From contig JARHVA010008355.1 in assembly GCA_037957365.1 (NCBI GenBank), forward strand, positions 124,001 to 188,000: DNA of 64,000 nucleotides. The letters run 5' to 3'. Made by a program: the position numbers and the translations under genes. Source of the stretch: Torreya grandis (taxonomy: Eukaryota; Streptophyta; Pinopsida; Cupressales; Taxaceae). Under the pieces are notes generated by a model. The model was not told where the DNA came from and did no database searches. It saw only the letters and a program-made list of their open reading frames with translations. The stretch's first letter is position 1, and each line of letters starts with the position of its first letter. Shown here in pieces: positions 1-11,386 of this stretch.

Positions 1-2638
1 AATTGTAACTTGTAAAGGGGAGGAATAACCTCAAATAAGGTCATTAGCGCTCAAAGAGACCTACAAGCCTAAAACCTTCAGTAAGTCTCCTACAGTCAGT
101 AAGGCCAAGCCCTGAACATAATGAGACCTAGAAATGCAAAAGAAAGAACAATAAGACATGTGGAGTAAGGTTTTAGGGTTCATAGAGATGTTAAAAGCCA
201 AAAATATTGTAGTTTGAGGGGTTTTGTTCCCAAAACCATGTTCTTAGTCCTCACACAGTCAACTAGCCCAAGAGATCAACTTTGTGAAGATCAAAAATTC
301 TTGGAAGTAGTGCATGGTGAAAAAAAAAATGAGGTGATGAAAGAGGTATCCTAATCCAAACATCTAGCATTTTTTCACACATTCAACCCCACACTTGTAT
401 GAAATATCCTTAAGATTGGAGGTCTATCTGGACCATGTTTTTGCCTTATGAAGGAGCTCAAAAAGCATATTCTTTTGCTCATAAGTGTATGGAAGATAAA
501 GTTTATAGGGATGTTAAGGGTACCTCCCTAATATGATATTATATCATTTTTTCATGGTTTAAGTACATGTGCTTTATGAACCATCGTCAATATGGTAAAC
601 ACCTAAAACCCTTTCTAAACCCCCCTAAAAAACTCAATGAGACATAAGATGAATTAAATGCCTTTAAGTGGAATATTTTGGCTTATAAATGGTCAGCATG
701 ATCCTCATATCTCCCATGGATACCTAAAAAACACACTCTGTGGCACGTGTGAAGGGTATAATATATAAAATAATCCTAAAATGCTTAATTGCAAGCCTGC
801 TTATGAGTGTGCAAGGTGGAGGTAAGCCCTAAATCAGTTAGAGAGGATTTGTAAGCTTGGAAAGAGGTCCCATCACCCCATATACACCTCCATAGATATC
901 TTAAGGTAGTATATGCATTTTCAAGTCAACAATTTGGGCCTAAAAGGGTGACTACACTACTTTGCTAGCCAAGAAACTTAATTGTAGGCCTATGGAGTAA
1001 TTTTGGAGAGATTTCCTCCAATGTATTGAGTTGTCATATGATGTTTTAGGCACTAAAAACCCATAGTCAAGAATTAAAACCTATCAATTTCTTGATAAAT
1101 CACTCCAATTGCCTCTTGAACATGAGCATGCACCTAGGCTAAGGTTTGGCCATTTCTTGGTTCACCCATCTGTATAGGGTCTCATATCCTAAAATTTGGC
1201 TTGGAACAATATTAGTAGGTATGGAAAGTGAATCAAACATTTAATTAATATTTCACATGTATGAGAGATCAATGGATCCAAATCTTAGTTTTTTAAGCCT
1301 AGAGACCTAATTTAGGGCTAATTAGAGAGAGAAATAGGTGGATTAAGTAAACTTTCACTCAAGTTTTGGTCATCAAACTTTTTAAAAAGTATGAGGAGCA
1401 TAGTGGGTACTCAAATTTATGATTAGTTTATCGGGAACATTTTTATAATGCTCTAGACAAGGAGCTTTGTCTATTTTAAGGGCTATAAGGAAATAATGGC
1501 AAATAAGAGGCTCAAGTGTGAAATGGAGTACTAGAAAGTATTTGAGGCACTGAAAAGGGTTGATAAAAAAATTCTAAGGTAGGGAGAGGTAATATATGAA
1601 GAAAGATTGCAGTCATGAAGTTGGGAACAAAATTTAAGGCAATTGAGCCCAAAGAGAGCTAGTTGAATTTCTATGCTTTTGAAGACAAAAAAAGAATTTA
1701 CAAGATTTGTAGAATAGTGGCATATAAACTCCTCAATCATGACACATGTCAGTTAAACACTTTTTAATAATATTTGCATGTGTGAAGGTGTAGTCTCGAA
1801 AGGAAAGAGTTATATTCAAGAACTTAGAATTGTCTAATTAACTTCCTAAGCCAATTTGAAGGACATCATTAAGCAAGTGTACACATGCTAGTGAGAACCT
1901 TCAGGACTATTTTTTTTCTCAAGTTCTTGCATTGAAACTACCTCTATGGTGGATGACACTTGTCTATGATCTTCTACACCTATTTTCTCCCTCTCCTCAC
2001 ATTTTCCTATATATGCATCTTTGTTTGGATTTGTAAAGGATCCTCACATTGGTTATGGTGAATCTCTACCAAAATTAAGTCTTATATTTGCCTATTAAAA
2101 TCAATTAAAACTATATATTTTATCTTCATATTGCATATAGTGATCTTGAATGTATTGTCTTGATGAATGCTTAGTGATAGTAAGTATACTTTCTTGCATT
2201 TGTCCTTCTTGTTCATACCTCTATGTAAGCTTATAAGTAATGAGTGTTTTTTTTAGTACCTCTTTTTTGATCATCCTAAGCTCTTACACCCTGCATAATC
2301 TTCATATTGAAGCACTAATTTGATAAGGTTTGTTTTGGAATGGTATAATCAGATTGTAACTTAGTATTTCATAGTGCATTCTTAGCAAGCTGACGACCTT
2401 TGTTTGGTGCATCACCTCCAAGTTTATTTATTATTTTTTGACTTCATCTTTCCCTTTTACAATTCAAGAAAGTATTATAGTTTTTATTTTAGGTGTTGTG
2501 TTTAGGATCTAACCTAAAATCTAGAGGTTTGGTCTACTTAGAGGTCACCCATAACCTAGGACCAATCCCATTTCATAGCTCAAGTTGAGAGGGCTTAAAT
2601 TACCCTCTCAAGGGTAAAAATTTGAGCTATAATAGTTT
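1..2638 (+). other. Left flank including the 3' part of the E1 5' LTR
   Basis: No coding sequence is recognisable. The right part must be the end of an LTR, because a primer-binding site and a gag frame follow at 2639 and 2669. A TATA-like CTATATATG at 2007-2015 fits an LTR promoter about 0.6 kb upstream of the PBS. The outer (left) edge of the LTR cannot be placed, because the matching 3' LTR is absent from the window. The stretch 1 to about 1700 shows nothing I can identify; short open frames there look random. Confidence 0.5.
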
Positions 2639-2656
2639 TGGCATGCCTAGTGGGAC
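2639..2656 (+). other. E1 primer-binding site
   Basis: TGGCATGCCTAGTGGGAC starts with TGG, as expected for pairing with a tRNA CCA end, and lies 13 bases before the gag start codon. Nearly the same 18-mer (TGGCATGTCTAATGGGAC) occurs on the minus strand at 43185-43168, just inside the 5' LTR of E4. That supports both calls and suggests that the two elements use the same primer tRNA. I did not assign the tRNA species. Confidence 0.7.
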
Positions 2657-2668
2657 ACAATTAGAAAG

Positions 2669-4584
2669 ATGTCCAAGATTTATGTTCATCTTAGCAAAAG
2701 TGCAGCTGTAGTGCCTTCTTCATACAACATCTGGCAACTCCAACAAGTTTTAAACTCTTGGTTGTTGACTAGTGAGCCAATTTTCATGCCCAAGGTGAAT
2801 ACAAGATCAAAATTGAAAGGTATCCATTTTGAATTTGTTGAATTAACTTTATATTTAATCAAAATAAAGAGGTTTCCTCATACTCTCCCTTATACCAAGT
2901 CACCTAGAAGAAATATCTATATCCCCTTTTATCCAAGGTCTCCTAAGGCTGATAGTATGATTAGAAATATGACATTTATTACTTTCAATGGTAGTTTTAC
3001 CTTAAATGTTGCACAATATGATGACATAATAGTGGCTTCCCTCAAGAGTGTCCCTTATTTTAGTGGAAAAACTACTCTTACTCCCTTTGAGCATATTAGG
3101 GACATGACAAACTTTTGCAACATTCATAACGTAACACAAAAAAATGTGGCCATTAGGTTGTTGGAAATTATTTTTAAAGTCAAGGATTTGGAGTGGTATA
3201 AAACCTTAGTCCCTAATTCCATTGGCTCATGGGATGACTTGGGAGATCAATTTAGTAAGAGATTTGAAGATAAAAGTGATCATTTGTCCTTGGTTGAGAA
3301 ATTCACCACCATAAAAAGATCCCCTTAAGAATTCATGCAATATTTCAATTCTAGGTTCCAAAAAACATTAGATAAGATCCCAATTCTTGTGAGACCCACT
3401 CTAAGCTATGCATTCCTATATTACTTGAGGTCTTTAAATAGTGATATAGTGGTTATAATTCAATCTATGGGTGGGAATACCTTACCAGGTGCATATGAAA
3501 TCTCTATTAGAGCTGAGAAAAATTTATCCAAGATGGAAAGATTTATCCAATCCCCCCTATGCCTTTATTTTTATACATTCAACCCCCTACTCTAAATCTT
3601 GCTCCCATTCCTACCATAACTAGTCATGAGTTCACTACCCCTAGTCAAGCAAGTAAGTCAAATTATGTGGAAGGGATACTTAAGAATCTTTAAAATCAAG
3701 TAATAGAAATGGAGAGGTAAAAAATTTAATTTCATAGGCCTTATCAATATCAACACAAATCTTATTAGCCCTAACAATCAAATAGGCCACCCTTTTAAGG
3801 AAATGCTCAAGGATAAGGTCATATCACTAAGTTAGACCATATACAAGTTTTAACCCAAATACAACTTCCAATTCAATAGATTTGGTACCCAATAAAAACA
3901 ATATAATGAAATAACAAGAATAAACCTCTCAATGGAATAAATCTCATGACCAATCTATCAATCAAGATGGAGGGTTTAATCAAGGTTGTGTAACACAAGA
4001 TATAACATTTCCTTCTCTAACTCAAGATGAAGCTTCAAATCAAGTTATGGCTATTGGTGAGAAACATCAGTCAAGTGATACGCTTGTAAAATTTCAATAA
4101 GAGGAATATTGTGCAATGAATCAAGTAGGTAGATCAAGTAGGGTGGTGGATAGTTCTATTACAACCAACACTATGTCTAAAAGAAGGGTTGTTGAAGAAG
4201 CACAAGAGAGTGGAAAATCTCTAGCTAAAATCCCCTCTGTGACTCAAGGGATAAGAGAGCCTAATGTATCTCCTAAGGATAAAGAATCTCAAAGAAGTTA
4301 GAATGAGAAAAGTAACTTTTTACACCAAAGCAAGTAGCCCCAAGGTGATGTCATAGCTCTTAGAGGATAGCCAAAGATTGGTGCTCCTTCTCTTAACATA
4401 GTAGATCAAATGAAAAATATTCATGTAAGTATGCCTATGTGGGACACTATATCTATTTTTGGGAAAAGGGATATTTTGAAATATGATTTATCTAAGATCA
4501 TCTCATCATCGGGAGCAATAAAAGAGGGTACTACTATGTTCACAAATACATCCAAGCCTAGTGAGTCACAATAAGGTAAAATGA
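2669..4584 (+). pseudogene. E1 Ty3/gypsy gag, broken
   Basis: Capsid-nucleocapsid region of a gypsy retrotransposon. The frame opens with ATG at 2669, runs 219 codons to a stop at 3326, and resumes at once to 3595. The central part carries the retrotransposon gag pattern: a WYKTL segment, then SWDDLGDQFSKRF (about residues 185-200), then an FTTIK...EFMQYFNSRFQK segment across the stop. Decayed but related coding continues through 4116-4301 (lysine/serine rich) to the protease. Many stops and at least one frameshift make it non-functional. Identification rests on motif order and on the PBS just upstream. Confidence 0.75.
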
Positions 4585-4960
4585 ACAAGCCTCCTCCCTT
4601 TTATGTTTCAATGATAATTGGTGAATGTCTAGTGTATAATTGTATGATAGACAATGGGGTTAGTAGCTCAGTCATGCCAAAGTAAATAAAAGATAAGTTA
4701 GGCCTCAAATATGAGCCTAATATTAAAGGTGTGCTACAACTATATGGTTTAGCCACTAAGACAGTTAGTGTTATCATGGGTTTAAATTTGACTCTTCAAG
4801 TTTGTCCTAATTTATCCATTACTCAAGATGTGGTTTTTGTTGAATTTCCACCATACTATTCCCTTTGCTTGTCAAGGAACTTCACATAAAACATTGGTGG
4901 TTACTTGTCATCAAAGTGTCTTGCCTAGCTTTTAGGACAAGATATAGCACCAAAGTTAGC
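4585..4960 (+). pseudogene. E1 retroviral-type aspartic protease, broken
   Basis: After a PPPFYVSMIIG lead-in, the reading frame gives CMIDNGVSSSVMPK. This matches the gypsy protease active-site region, but the usual D-S/T-G-A reads D-N-G-V, so the catalytic triad is damaged. A following segment (LGLKYEPNIKG...) resembles the usual protease body. It lies directly downstream of gag, as expected. Stops follow soon after 4860. Confidence 0.65.
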
Positions 4961-5105
4961 ATAAAATTAGAGCCTATCTTAAGGCTTCACATTAATCCAT
5001 AAAACCCAAATGTCAATTATACTATCATTGATGAGGAGTATCACCCAAGTGACCAAGCACCAATTTTTCCTCTCGAATACATTTCAAATCTCTTCCTTGA
5101 TGAAT

Positions 5106-5120
5106 GGGGGGGAGGGGGGG
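5106..5120 (+). repeat. G-run (G7-A-G7)
   Basis: Two runs of seven G separated by one A, in otherwise AT-rich E1 DNA between the protease and the RNase H remnant. It is the most G-dense spot in this part of the window. Only two runs are present, so an ordinary four-tract quadruplex from this site alone would need each run to split. Confidence 0.8.
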
Positions 5121-5225
5121 AAGAAAATCATCAATTGAACAATATAAAGGTGTTGAATAGGTTGATTTTGGGGTCTATTATTTACATAAATAAGGTAAAA
5201 CCATACCCTATCTCTCTAAACCTAA

Positions 5226-5433
5226 TGATGATAGTGATGTTTTGTGTAAAAAAATGTATGGCTCAAGAAGCAAGAATGGAATATGTTCCAGTATTATATG
5301 CTTGTTTCTCCATAAAATGAAAGGTATTATTCATCCATTATATTTTAGTTTATTTTTACTTACAATGCAACTAAATATGAAACTCTTATTTATGGGCTTC
5401 AATGGGAAAGGAAGAAAGGAGTAAAACAAGTAC
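5226..5433 (+). pseudogene. E1 second (archaeal-type) RNase H remnant, cut by E2
   Basis: The frames around 5242-5424 give YGSRSKNG and then, in a shifted frame, TYNATKYETLIYGLQ. This pairing, a DGS-R-x-NG strand followed about 45 residues later by an N-(x)-A-E-Y-E-A-L helix, is the signature of the extra RNase H of Tat-lineage gypsy elements. The catalytic Asp of the first motif reads Tyr, and the Glu-like position of the helix reads Lys. The domain stops abruptly at 5433, where E2 begins. No RT or first RNase H lies between the protease and this domain, so E1 carries a large internal deletion. Confidence 0.6.
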
Positions 5434-6235
5434 TATTGAGCATGGTCATTGATGTTAGGTTTTCATTAATGTCAAAGAGAGCATGGTTCATAGTGCATTA
5501 ATGATAAAGTGATCAGGTTGATGGTTTGGTGAGTTTTTGACTTAGTGAGGAAATAGATGGATGATATTGATGGTATGGACATGTTTTAGAGACCATATGG
5601 GATCTTATGAGTGCTTAAAATGCTTATGAAAGTGAATAGAATTCATCAAAACAATCATATGAATACCTAAGATCAAATAGTCATATTTATAGATAAATTT
5701 GAGTAAGCATATTGATGACATCATATTTCACACATGTGAAATTTTTAAGATTATTTTGATATTGGATGGATTCCCATATGTGAGGATTTCATATGGTTCA
5801 AATTTTAGGTCATGAGGTTGAGCATAAAAAAAGTTATTATGGTGCGAAGTTAGATTTTTAGGTAGAAGTTTACTAAGTTCCCATACTTAGACATATTTGA
5901 AACAAGAGATCTACAATGAGCATTTAATCAGATCACATATCTAACAGTGAGAATTTAATCTAACTAGATAAGAATCTAATGGTGAGTGTATGATGGTACA
6001 TAGATCTAATGACGAGCATCTAATGTGACAAATAAAGATCAAATGTTGAGCATGTGATCATAAAATTAGAGATTAAAAGCATGCATTAAGTTAATAATTT
6101 AAAGGATGCTCAGATTGCATTTAGAACTATTAAGTGGTGTAAACACATTGACTAAATAGTATAGGGTGTGTAGAAGGAATGTAGAGCTACCAAGTGGCAT
6201 AATTGTGGGAGCTTAGATCAAAGATCAATGGTGAG

Positions 6236-6240
6236 CATTG
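6236..6240. repeat. Target-site duplication CATTG, left copy of S1
   Basis: CATTG here and at 14163-14167 flank a segment that starts with TG and ends with CA. The unoccupied paralogous site in the E2 3' LTR (about 20511-20518, GAGCAATGCAAG) has the sequence once. This fixes the borders of S1. Confidence 0.9.
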
Positions 6241-6379
6241 TGTTGTCCCCAAAAATAGACTTCTCATTTTTTGGGACAACATGTGAACTATTTTGGTTCC
6301 TCAGACCAAAATAATCTACTCCCTTCTCAGAATTTGTTCTAAGCATTCAAATTCCTCATTTTTCAAGTTTCTCAGAAAT

Positions 6380-6558
6380 CTATAGACTCTGCAAGCTTAA
6401 ATCTACGGACTCTGCAAGAAGAAAATCTATGGACTCTGTAGGCTTAAATGTATAGACTCTGTAGGCTTAAATATATGAACTCTATAGGAAGAAAATCTAT
6501 GGACTCTGCAGGCCAAGTTCAATGGACTTCATAGGTTGATTTCTATGGACTCTACAGG
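6380..6558 (+). repeat. Eight tandem copies of a 23-24 bp unit
   Basis: Copies of CTATGGACTCTGCAGG plus a short AT-rich tail begin at 6380, 6403, 6427, 6450, 6473, 6497, 6520 and 6543. The spacing alternates between 23 and 24 bp. Copies differ at a few positions, and two tail types (CTTAAAT and AAGAAAAT) recur. The array lies in the presumed U3 of S1. Confidence 0.9.
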
Positions 6559-6597
6559 AAAGAAGCAAGCTCTCAACACTTACGCGATTTCAAAGTT

Positions 6598-7274
6598 GGT
6601 TCAATGACAAGGTTCAACCAAAAGAGTTCATCAGCAAGCTTCTAAGCAAGGATTGAACCATTGAACCATTGAACCTTGAACCATTTTGGTTTAATGGGTT
6701 CAAAAGTTCAACATCAGTAGCAAGAGTTAAGCGCATTTGTCAAGGTTCAAAGTTCAACCACTTCAAGGTTCAATGGCTTCAAAACACTTATCAAAAAGAA
6801 GAAGGCTTGAATCATTAAACAGTTGAACCATTGAACCACTTTGGTTCAAAGGGTCAATGGGTTCAATGGTTCAACAAGTTCAACAACCAAATGGTTCAAC
6901 ACATTTGGTTTAAAAAGATCAAAAGGACTTAGCTAAATAAAAAGAATGAACCGATTGAACCATTGAACCTTGAACCAAAGGGTTCAATGAGTTCACAGGT
7001 TCAAAGGTTCAACCAGTGTGATGAAGATAAAAGAGCTTAAAAAGAACAAGGAAGTGACAGACTAATGGTTCAACGGGTTCAAAGGCTTCTATAGGCACGT
7101 TCAATCAAAAGAACAAGTTTCTGATGATTGAACCGTTGAACCATTGAACCACATTGGTTCAAAGGTTCAACGGGTTCAAGGTTTAATGGGTTCAACAAGA
7201 CTTGTTTCAAAGAATCCTGGTTTAAGTGGTCAAAGGGAATGAACCATTAAACTGTTGAACCAAAGTTGGTTCAA
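6598..7274. repeat. Dense inverted-motif array of GGTTCAA and TTGAACC
   Basis: By hand count, about 19 GGTTCAA and 13 TTGAACC (its reverse complement) occur within about 680 bp. They are grouped as clusters of TTGAACC (near 6653, 6829, 6955, 7129 and 7245), each followed by clusters of GGTTCAA. Each pair of clusters could fold into a hairpin. The array follows the 23-bp repeats in S1. Confidence 0.9.
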
Positions 7275-7711
7275 TCAGTCAGTTCAAGCAATAATTTCAA
7301 AGGAGTGCCCCAAGCATCAAAGACACAAGTTCCCTTGCAAAGGGAATTTCCATGGTAAAAGTGACTAAGGAAGGAAATAAAAACTTGATAAAACTTAGTG
7401 GATGCTGCCAAGTGTCATCTTTTGAGCCTCATTTCACTTTGTTTCTAAGAGCATGGATGCTGCCACGTGTCACAATTTGAGATTCACATAAAATCAACTA
7501 AGGCAAATTTCCAAGGGATAAATAACCCTTATCAAGGACACTTAGAAACTGAAGTGAACCATTGTAAAAAACCTGAAAGGCTAATTTGGAGCTCAAACAA
7601 CCCTTGTGGAGGGCAGAAAGGGGGCAAATGGACCAATTCAAAGGCCAAAAGAGCAAAGGGATTGCCTTCAAAAAAGTTCCCCCAACAAAATAGACAAAGT
7701 GAATTCCTTTG

Positions 7712-8965
7712 TGTAATATCCCCTCTTTCCCTTGAATTCTAAAACTGGATATTTTGAATTGCTTTTTTGTGTATTCTAATTTTTTGGGTGTTTTATGCAT
7801 GTAATAAGAAAAATTACAAGTTTTGCAAAATAATTCTAGATAAATAAATAAACCACAATATAATCTCTCAATTATCAAATCAAACATCTTATTACTCATC
7901 CAGATGATTACAATAAAAGTCCTCTATCATGCAAATAAAGAATATTAAAATATAGTCTTAAAAACCTGATTATCTTCCAGTAATCTAAAAAATACCCTAG
8001 ATCTATGTGGCTCAGGTTGCTATGTCAAAAACACAGTCACCAACATCGGTTACTATGCCACCATCAGTCGATATACTACCGACGTCGATCACTATTGGTC
8101 AGCTACTCTATCGGGCATCGGTATCAAGTCAACCGATGTCAGTCACTGGACTGTCGATGTCAGTCTCTACACTTCCCTGTGGCTTGCAACTACTAATGAC
8201 AGAATGGTACAGATTTGCACAAATCTATATGGATTATGTATAGGAGCAAATAGAATCTAGTGTGACTTGAATGCTGAACACCTGATCTAAATATTTCTAT
8301 TTGTATAATTTTATAAATCAAAAACTAATGAAATAAATACCTATAAATCTCAATGACAACTTCTATATGAAGCTATCCCTTAAACTAGCAATAGATCAGC
8401 TAATATCTCACAACCTCTAAATTGCACACACTGAAGAGTGGATGTTCTCCAATGCAACTAGAATACTGGAAACCCTTGGCTCCTTCTTCTTAGAAAAAAC
8501 TTAGCAAAATTCTTCAATATCAATAATCAATAATCATAATCATATTGGCCTCTCTCCAATAAGAAACCCTTATATCTTCTAAAAAGTGTGCTTGCCCTAA
8601 TTAGGGTTTCATAATGAAAATATGCTTAAAATAATTAATATTTAATTAAATCAATCAAATATTAATATCTCCCTCAATATATGTTCGATCCTCAAACCGA
8701 CTAAAGCTAGTGAATCAAGGAGTGATTCCACACATGACCATACCAAAACAAGGGTACTTTATTACATGTCAGAAGTCTCTAAATAATAGGAGCTCAGGCA
8801 AACATGTCCAAAAAAGCTTGAATGAAAGCCAACCGGAAAAATTTTTGCTAATCAAAGCCAAGCCAAGCTCCATCATGACCCTCTATCCATCCTATCAGCC
8901 TATGAGGGTCGCATAATAGGCTAATCATCAAGTCTGAAGATGTCAACCAAAAAGGGGACATGATA
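7712..8965 (-). repeat. G1 3' LTR
   Basis: Matches 11387-12640 over its full length and has the same length, 1254 bp. On the minus strand it should start TGTCATGTCCCC; here the second base has decayed (TATCATG). Its stretch 8030-8190 holds the CCGATGTCAGT module that also occurs in the C1 leader. Part of it (about 8480-8650) is almost identical to the other copy. Confidence 0.9.
8030..8190 (-). repeat. Module of repeated GACATCGG-type motifs, shared with C1 (copy 1)
   Basis: On the minus strand this stretch contains several near copies of CTGACATCGGT and ends with GTGACTGTGTTTTGACA. The same order of motifs, in the same sense orientation, occurs in the copia C1 leader at about 53975-54130. 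It does not code for a protein that I recognise. Confidence 0.75.
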
Positions 8966-8985
8966 ATCTGCCCCTCCTAAAATTG
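8966..8985 (-). other. G1 polypurine tract
   Basis: On the minus strand, TTTTAGGAGGGGCAGAT lies directly before the 3' LTR, where plus-strand DNA priming occurs in gypsy elements. The position and the purine run fit. Confidence 0.75.
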
Positions 8986-9579
8986 CTTGTCCTCAAGCAA
9001 TTGCTGATTGATAAACCAATCAACCCACTTGGATCCCAAATGTAGTCATGATCTATGTCGTTGTCAATCAACACAAAATCCATGCCATGTCTATCACAAC
9101 TCTCATCCAATGGTATCACATCATCCCAAGTACCAAGATAAGGATCCCAACATCTAATCCATGAACAAAAATCAACTAGAAACTCAAGTAAGCTCCTCCC
9201 CTAAGTAATGTGAACAATACCAACTGACTTCACGCACCTATCTCCTGTACCCACGACAATATCTAAATTCAGAGTGTGAATGCTAGACATACTCATATCA
9301 TCATCAACATGTGACCCGATTGTAAAAGAAAGATGAGTCCCTACCACATGTGCTAACTCTTAAACTGAACTCACCTCAAGATGAAGCTCGTCCACATGTC
9401 TCTCCTATATTGGTGCCAATGTGCACCCGACAACACCCTCTCCCATATCGTGTGGTATGAGTCTCTCCATCCAATGAAAAAACATATGTTTGATGTTGCT
9501 GTCCCGTATTGCCTTAAGAATATGTGTCTTCCCATCAACATCAAAAATGGACCTCCATTTCCTTGAGACGAAGAGTGAC
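8986..9579 (-). other. G1 non-coding tail after protease
   Basis: In full-length relatives this position would hold RT, RNase H and integrase. Here only the first part (about 9587-9405, including VDGKTHILKAIRDSNIKH) looks like the protease-RT linker. The rest has no pol motif. The loss of pol is therefore an internal deletion whose downstream edge lies somewhere in this stretch. Confidence 0.6.
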
Positions 9580-11340
9580 TTACTCAAGGGAATGAAGCCA
9601 CTTCATGCCCAAGACTAAGTCTATATCCCCCATGTTCACCACATAATAATCATCTTTGAACTCATAGTTATTCAAGCGCAATGGGAGGTCTCTAATCATC
9701 TGCTCACACCTAAGAGTGTGACCATCAGCCACCTTAACTCTAATTCCCTAGAAATCTTTGGTAGTGAGTCCATGCTTCTCCACAAATCTACCATCTATAA
9801 AATTATGTGTGGCTCCTATATCAAGAAGGGTGATGACCCTCTGTCCTGCCAAAACTCCATGAAGTTTGAATGACTCATCTGACTGAATGCTAGATAGGCG
9901 TGCCTCCTATATGTGAAGCTCTAAATCTACCTCTGCCTTAGGCTCTAAAGCCTCTGCCTCTAACTCCTCAAAACTATCCTATTATTTAGAATCCTCTAAT
10001 TTTAAATCCTCATAAAAAGCCCACATCACACAATTTGCCTTGCCCTTAGGCCTCAAAGGACAATCATGATTGGCATCATAGGGACCTTTGCAGTAGAAGA
10101 AAATCTTCTTCCTATGTAGATCGTTGAGAGCCTCTCGATCCAAAGGTGGTGCTGCTAGGTTGGCCTTTGAATCATTTTTAACACCTAATTGATCTATGTT
10201 AAAATCTGGTCTCTCTCTATTATTGTTGAAGCTCTTATTGTCCTTGGATGAAGAAGTACCTCCTGAGTTAGATTTACTGGATGGGGCTACCATCTCCATA
10301 CTTTGTGCCTTCTTCATAGCTTCCTGTAATGTAGGAGGATCAAAGGCTTTGATCCAACCTCTCAATGGTTCGGATAGGCCCTTGATGAAGAGAACTACCA
10401 ATCTATGCTCTGAAATATTTGGCACCATGACTGCCAACCACTGAAACTCACTAATGAAGGCCTCCAAATTGCTTGTTTGTTTCAACTATGCCATATCTCG
10501 AAAGTAAACCTCAAGATCTTTCCTGTCAAACTGCTCAACTAACCTATCCACGAAGTCTTGGTACTCTATCACCTGGTTATGTTGAAGTGTTACCATACCA
10601 TGGTACCACCAATCATGTGCTACTCCCTCCAAGTGCAAAGTGGCATATTTGATGGCCTCTATCTCCATCATTGGCCTCAATGCCAAGAATGTATCAAGCT
10701 TATGAACCCAAGATTGAGTTGTCATCTTACCGCTACCATCAAAAGTAGTCAAAGAAAGCTTGTCAGTAGCCTTATTTAGCTCACTAAGTTGACCCTTAGG
10801 CCTTCTGTCCTACCTAACTGATCTGTAGTGCTCCCTCCTCTGATTAACAAAATGATAAAATGACATCCTCTCCTGAACTTGAAGAGCTAATATGTCCCAC
10901 TCATCATTTATAGCCATGAGGGCATCTGCAAATAGAGAATCTCCTGCCACCTCCTCTTCTGGTGCTTCTTCTAGGTCATCCTGAATAAATGTAGGTTGTG
11001 TAGGCCTATCAGTAGTCCTAGAATGAGTCAGCTATGGTATCTGATTAATATTAGCACTTCTATTATCTCATGGTTCCCCATTATGTCTAGCAGGTGGGTT
11101 CATCCTCTCTACCATAGTAGTAAGTTCTTGTAGTGCCTGTGTCATCTACTGCTGGCCTGTAACCATAACACGGAAGAACTCTCTGGTGTCCTGATCATCA
11201 TTATGTATGTGGCCCCTAGGTGGGCTACCCTCATGCCTATCACTCATGGTGATTGGTTGTTGTTCTAACACTTGGGTACCTTGAAGCAAAGCCCTACTAT
11301 GTGTGTTGTACCTATGTGGTCCCAACTCTTGTGGCTGCAT
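9580..11340 (-). pseudogene. G1 gag-protease polyprotein, interrupted by nonsense codons
   Basis: A single frame of 586 codons runs from ATG at 11340 to TAA at 9580, with no frameshift but about eight internal stops (for example TAG at 10488-10486). In order: a Gln/Arg-rich N-terminus; a capsid core with LTTFDGSGK and HDWWYHGM; the gag segment FIKGLSEPLRGWI; a zinc-knuckle-like CKGPYDANHDC with the first Cys lost; and a protease with LLDIGATHNFIDG and DLVLGMKWL. The protease triad reads D-I-G rather than D-S/T-G. The frame is much better kept than in E3 or E4, so this copy is young or decayed mainly by point changes. Confidence 0.85.
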
Positions 11341-11373
11341 GAGATTTTTAAACCCTTAGGATGGTAGGAATTA

Positions 11374-11385
11374 GCTCTGATACCA
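11374..11385 (-). other. G1 primer-binding site (initiator Met tRNA type)
   Basis: The minus strand reads TGGTATCAGAGC one base inside the 5' LTR. This is the common plant LTR-retrotransposon site complementary to the 3' end of initiator Met tRNA. It fixes the direction of G1 as minus. Confidence 0.9.
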
Positions 11386-11386
11386 C

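Noticed and set aside
6380..6558. CRISPR-like regular repeats
   Set aside because: The 23/24-bp units are head to tail without unique spacers, and the context is a plant LTR.
6598..7274. tRNA genes or tRNA-derived SINEs, because of the B-box-like GGTTCAA
   Set aside because: No A box at proper spacing, no cloverleaf and no T-run terminator pattern. The word occurs on both strands in clusters.
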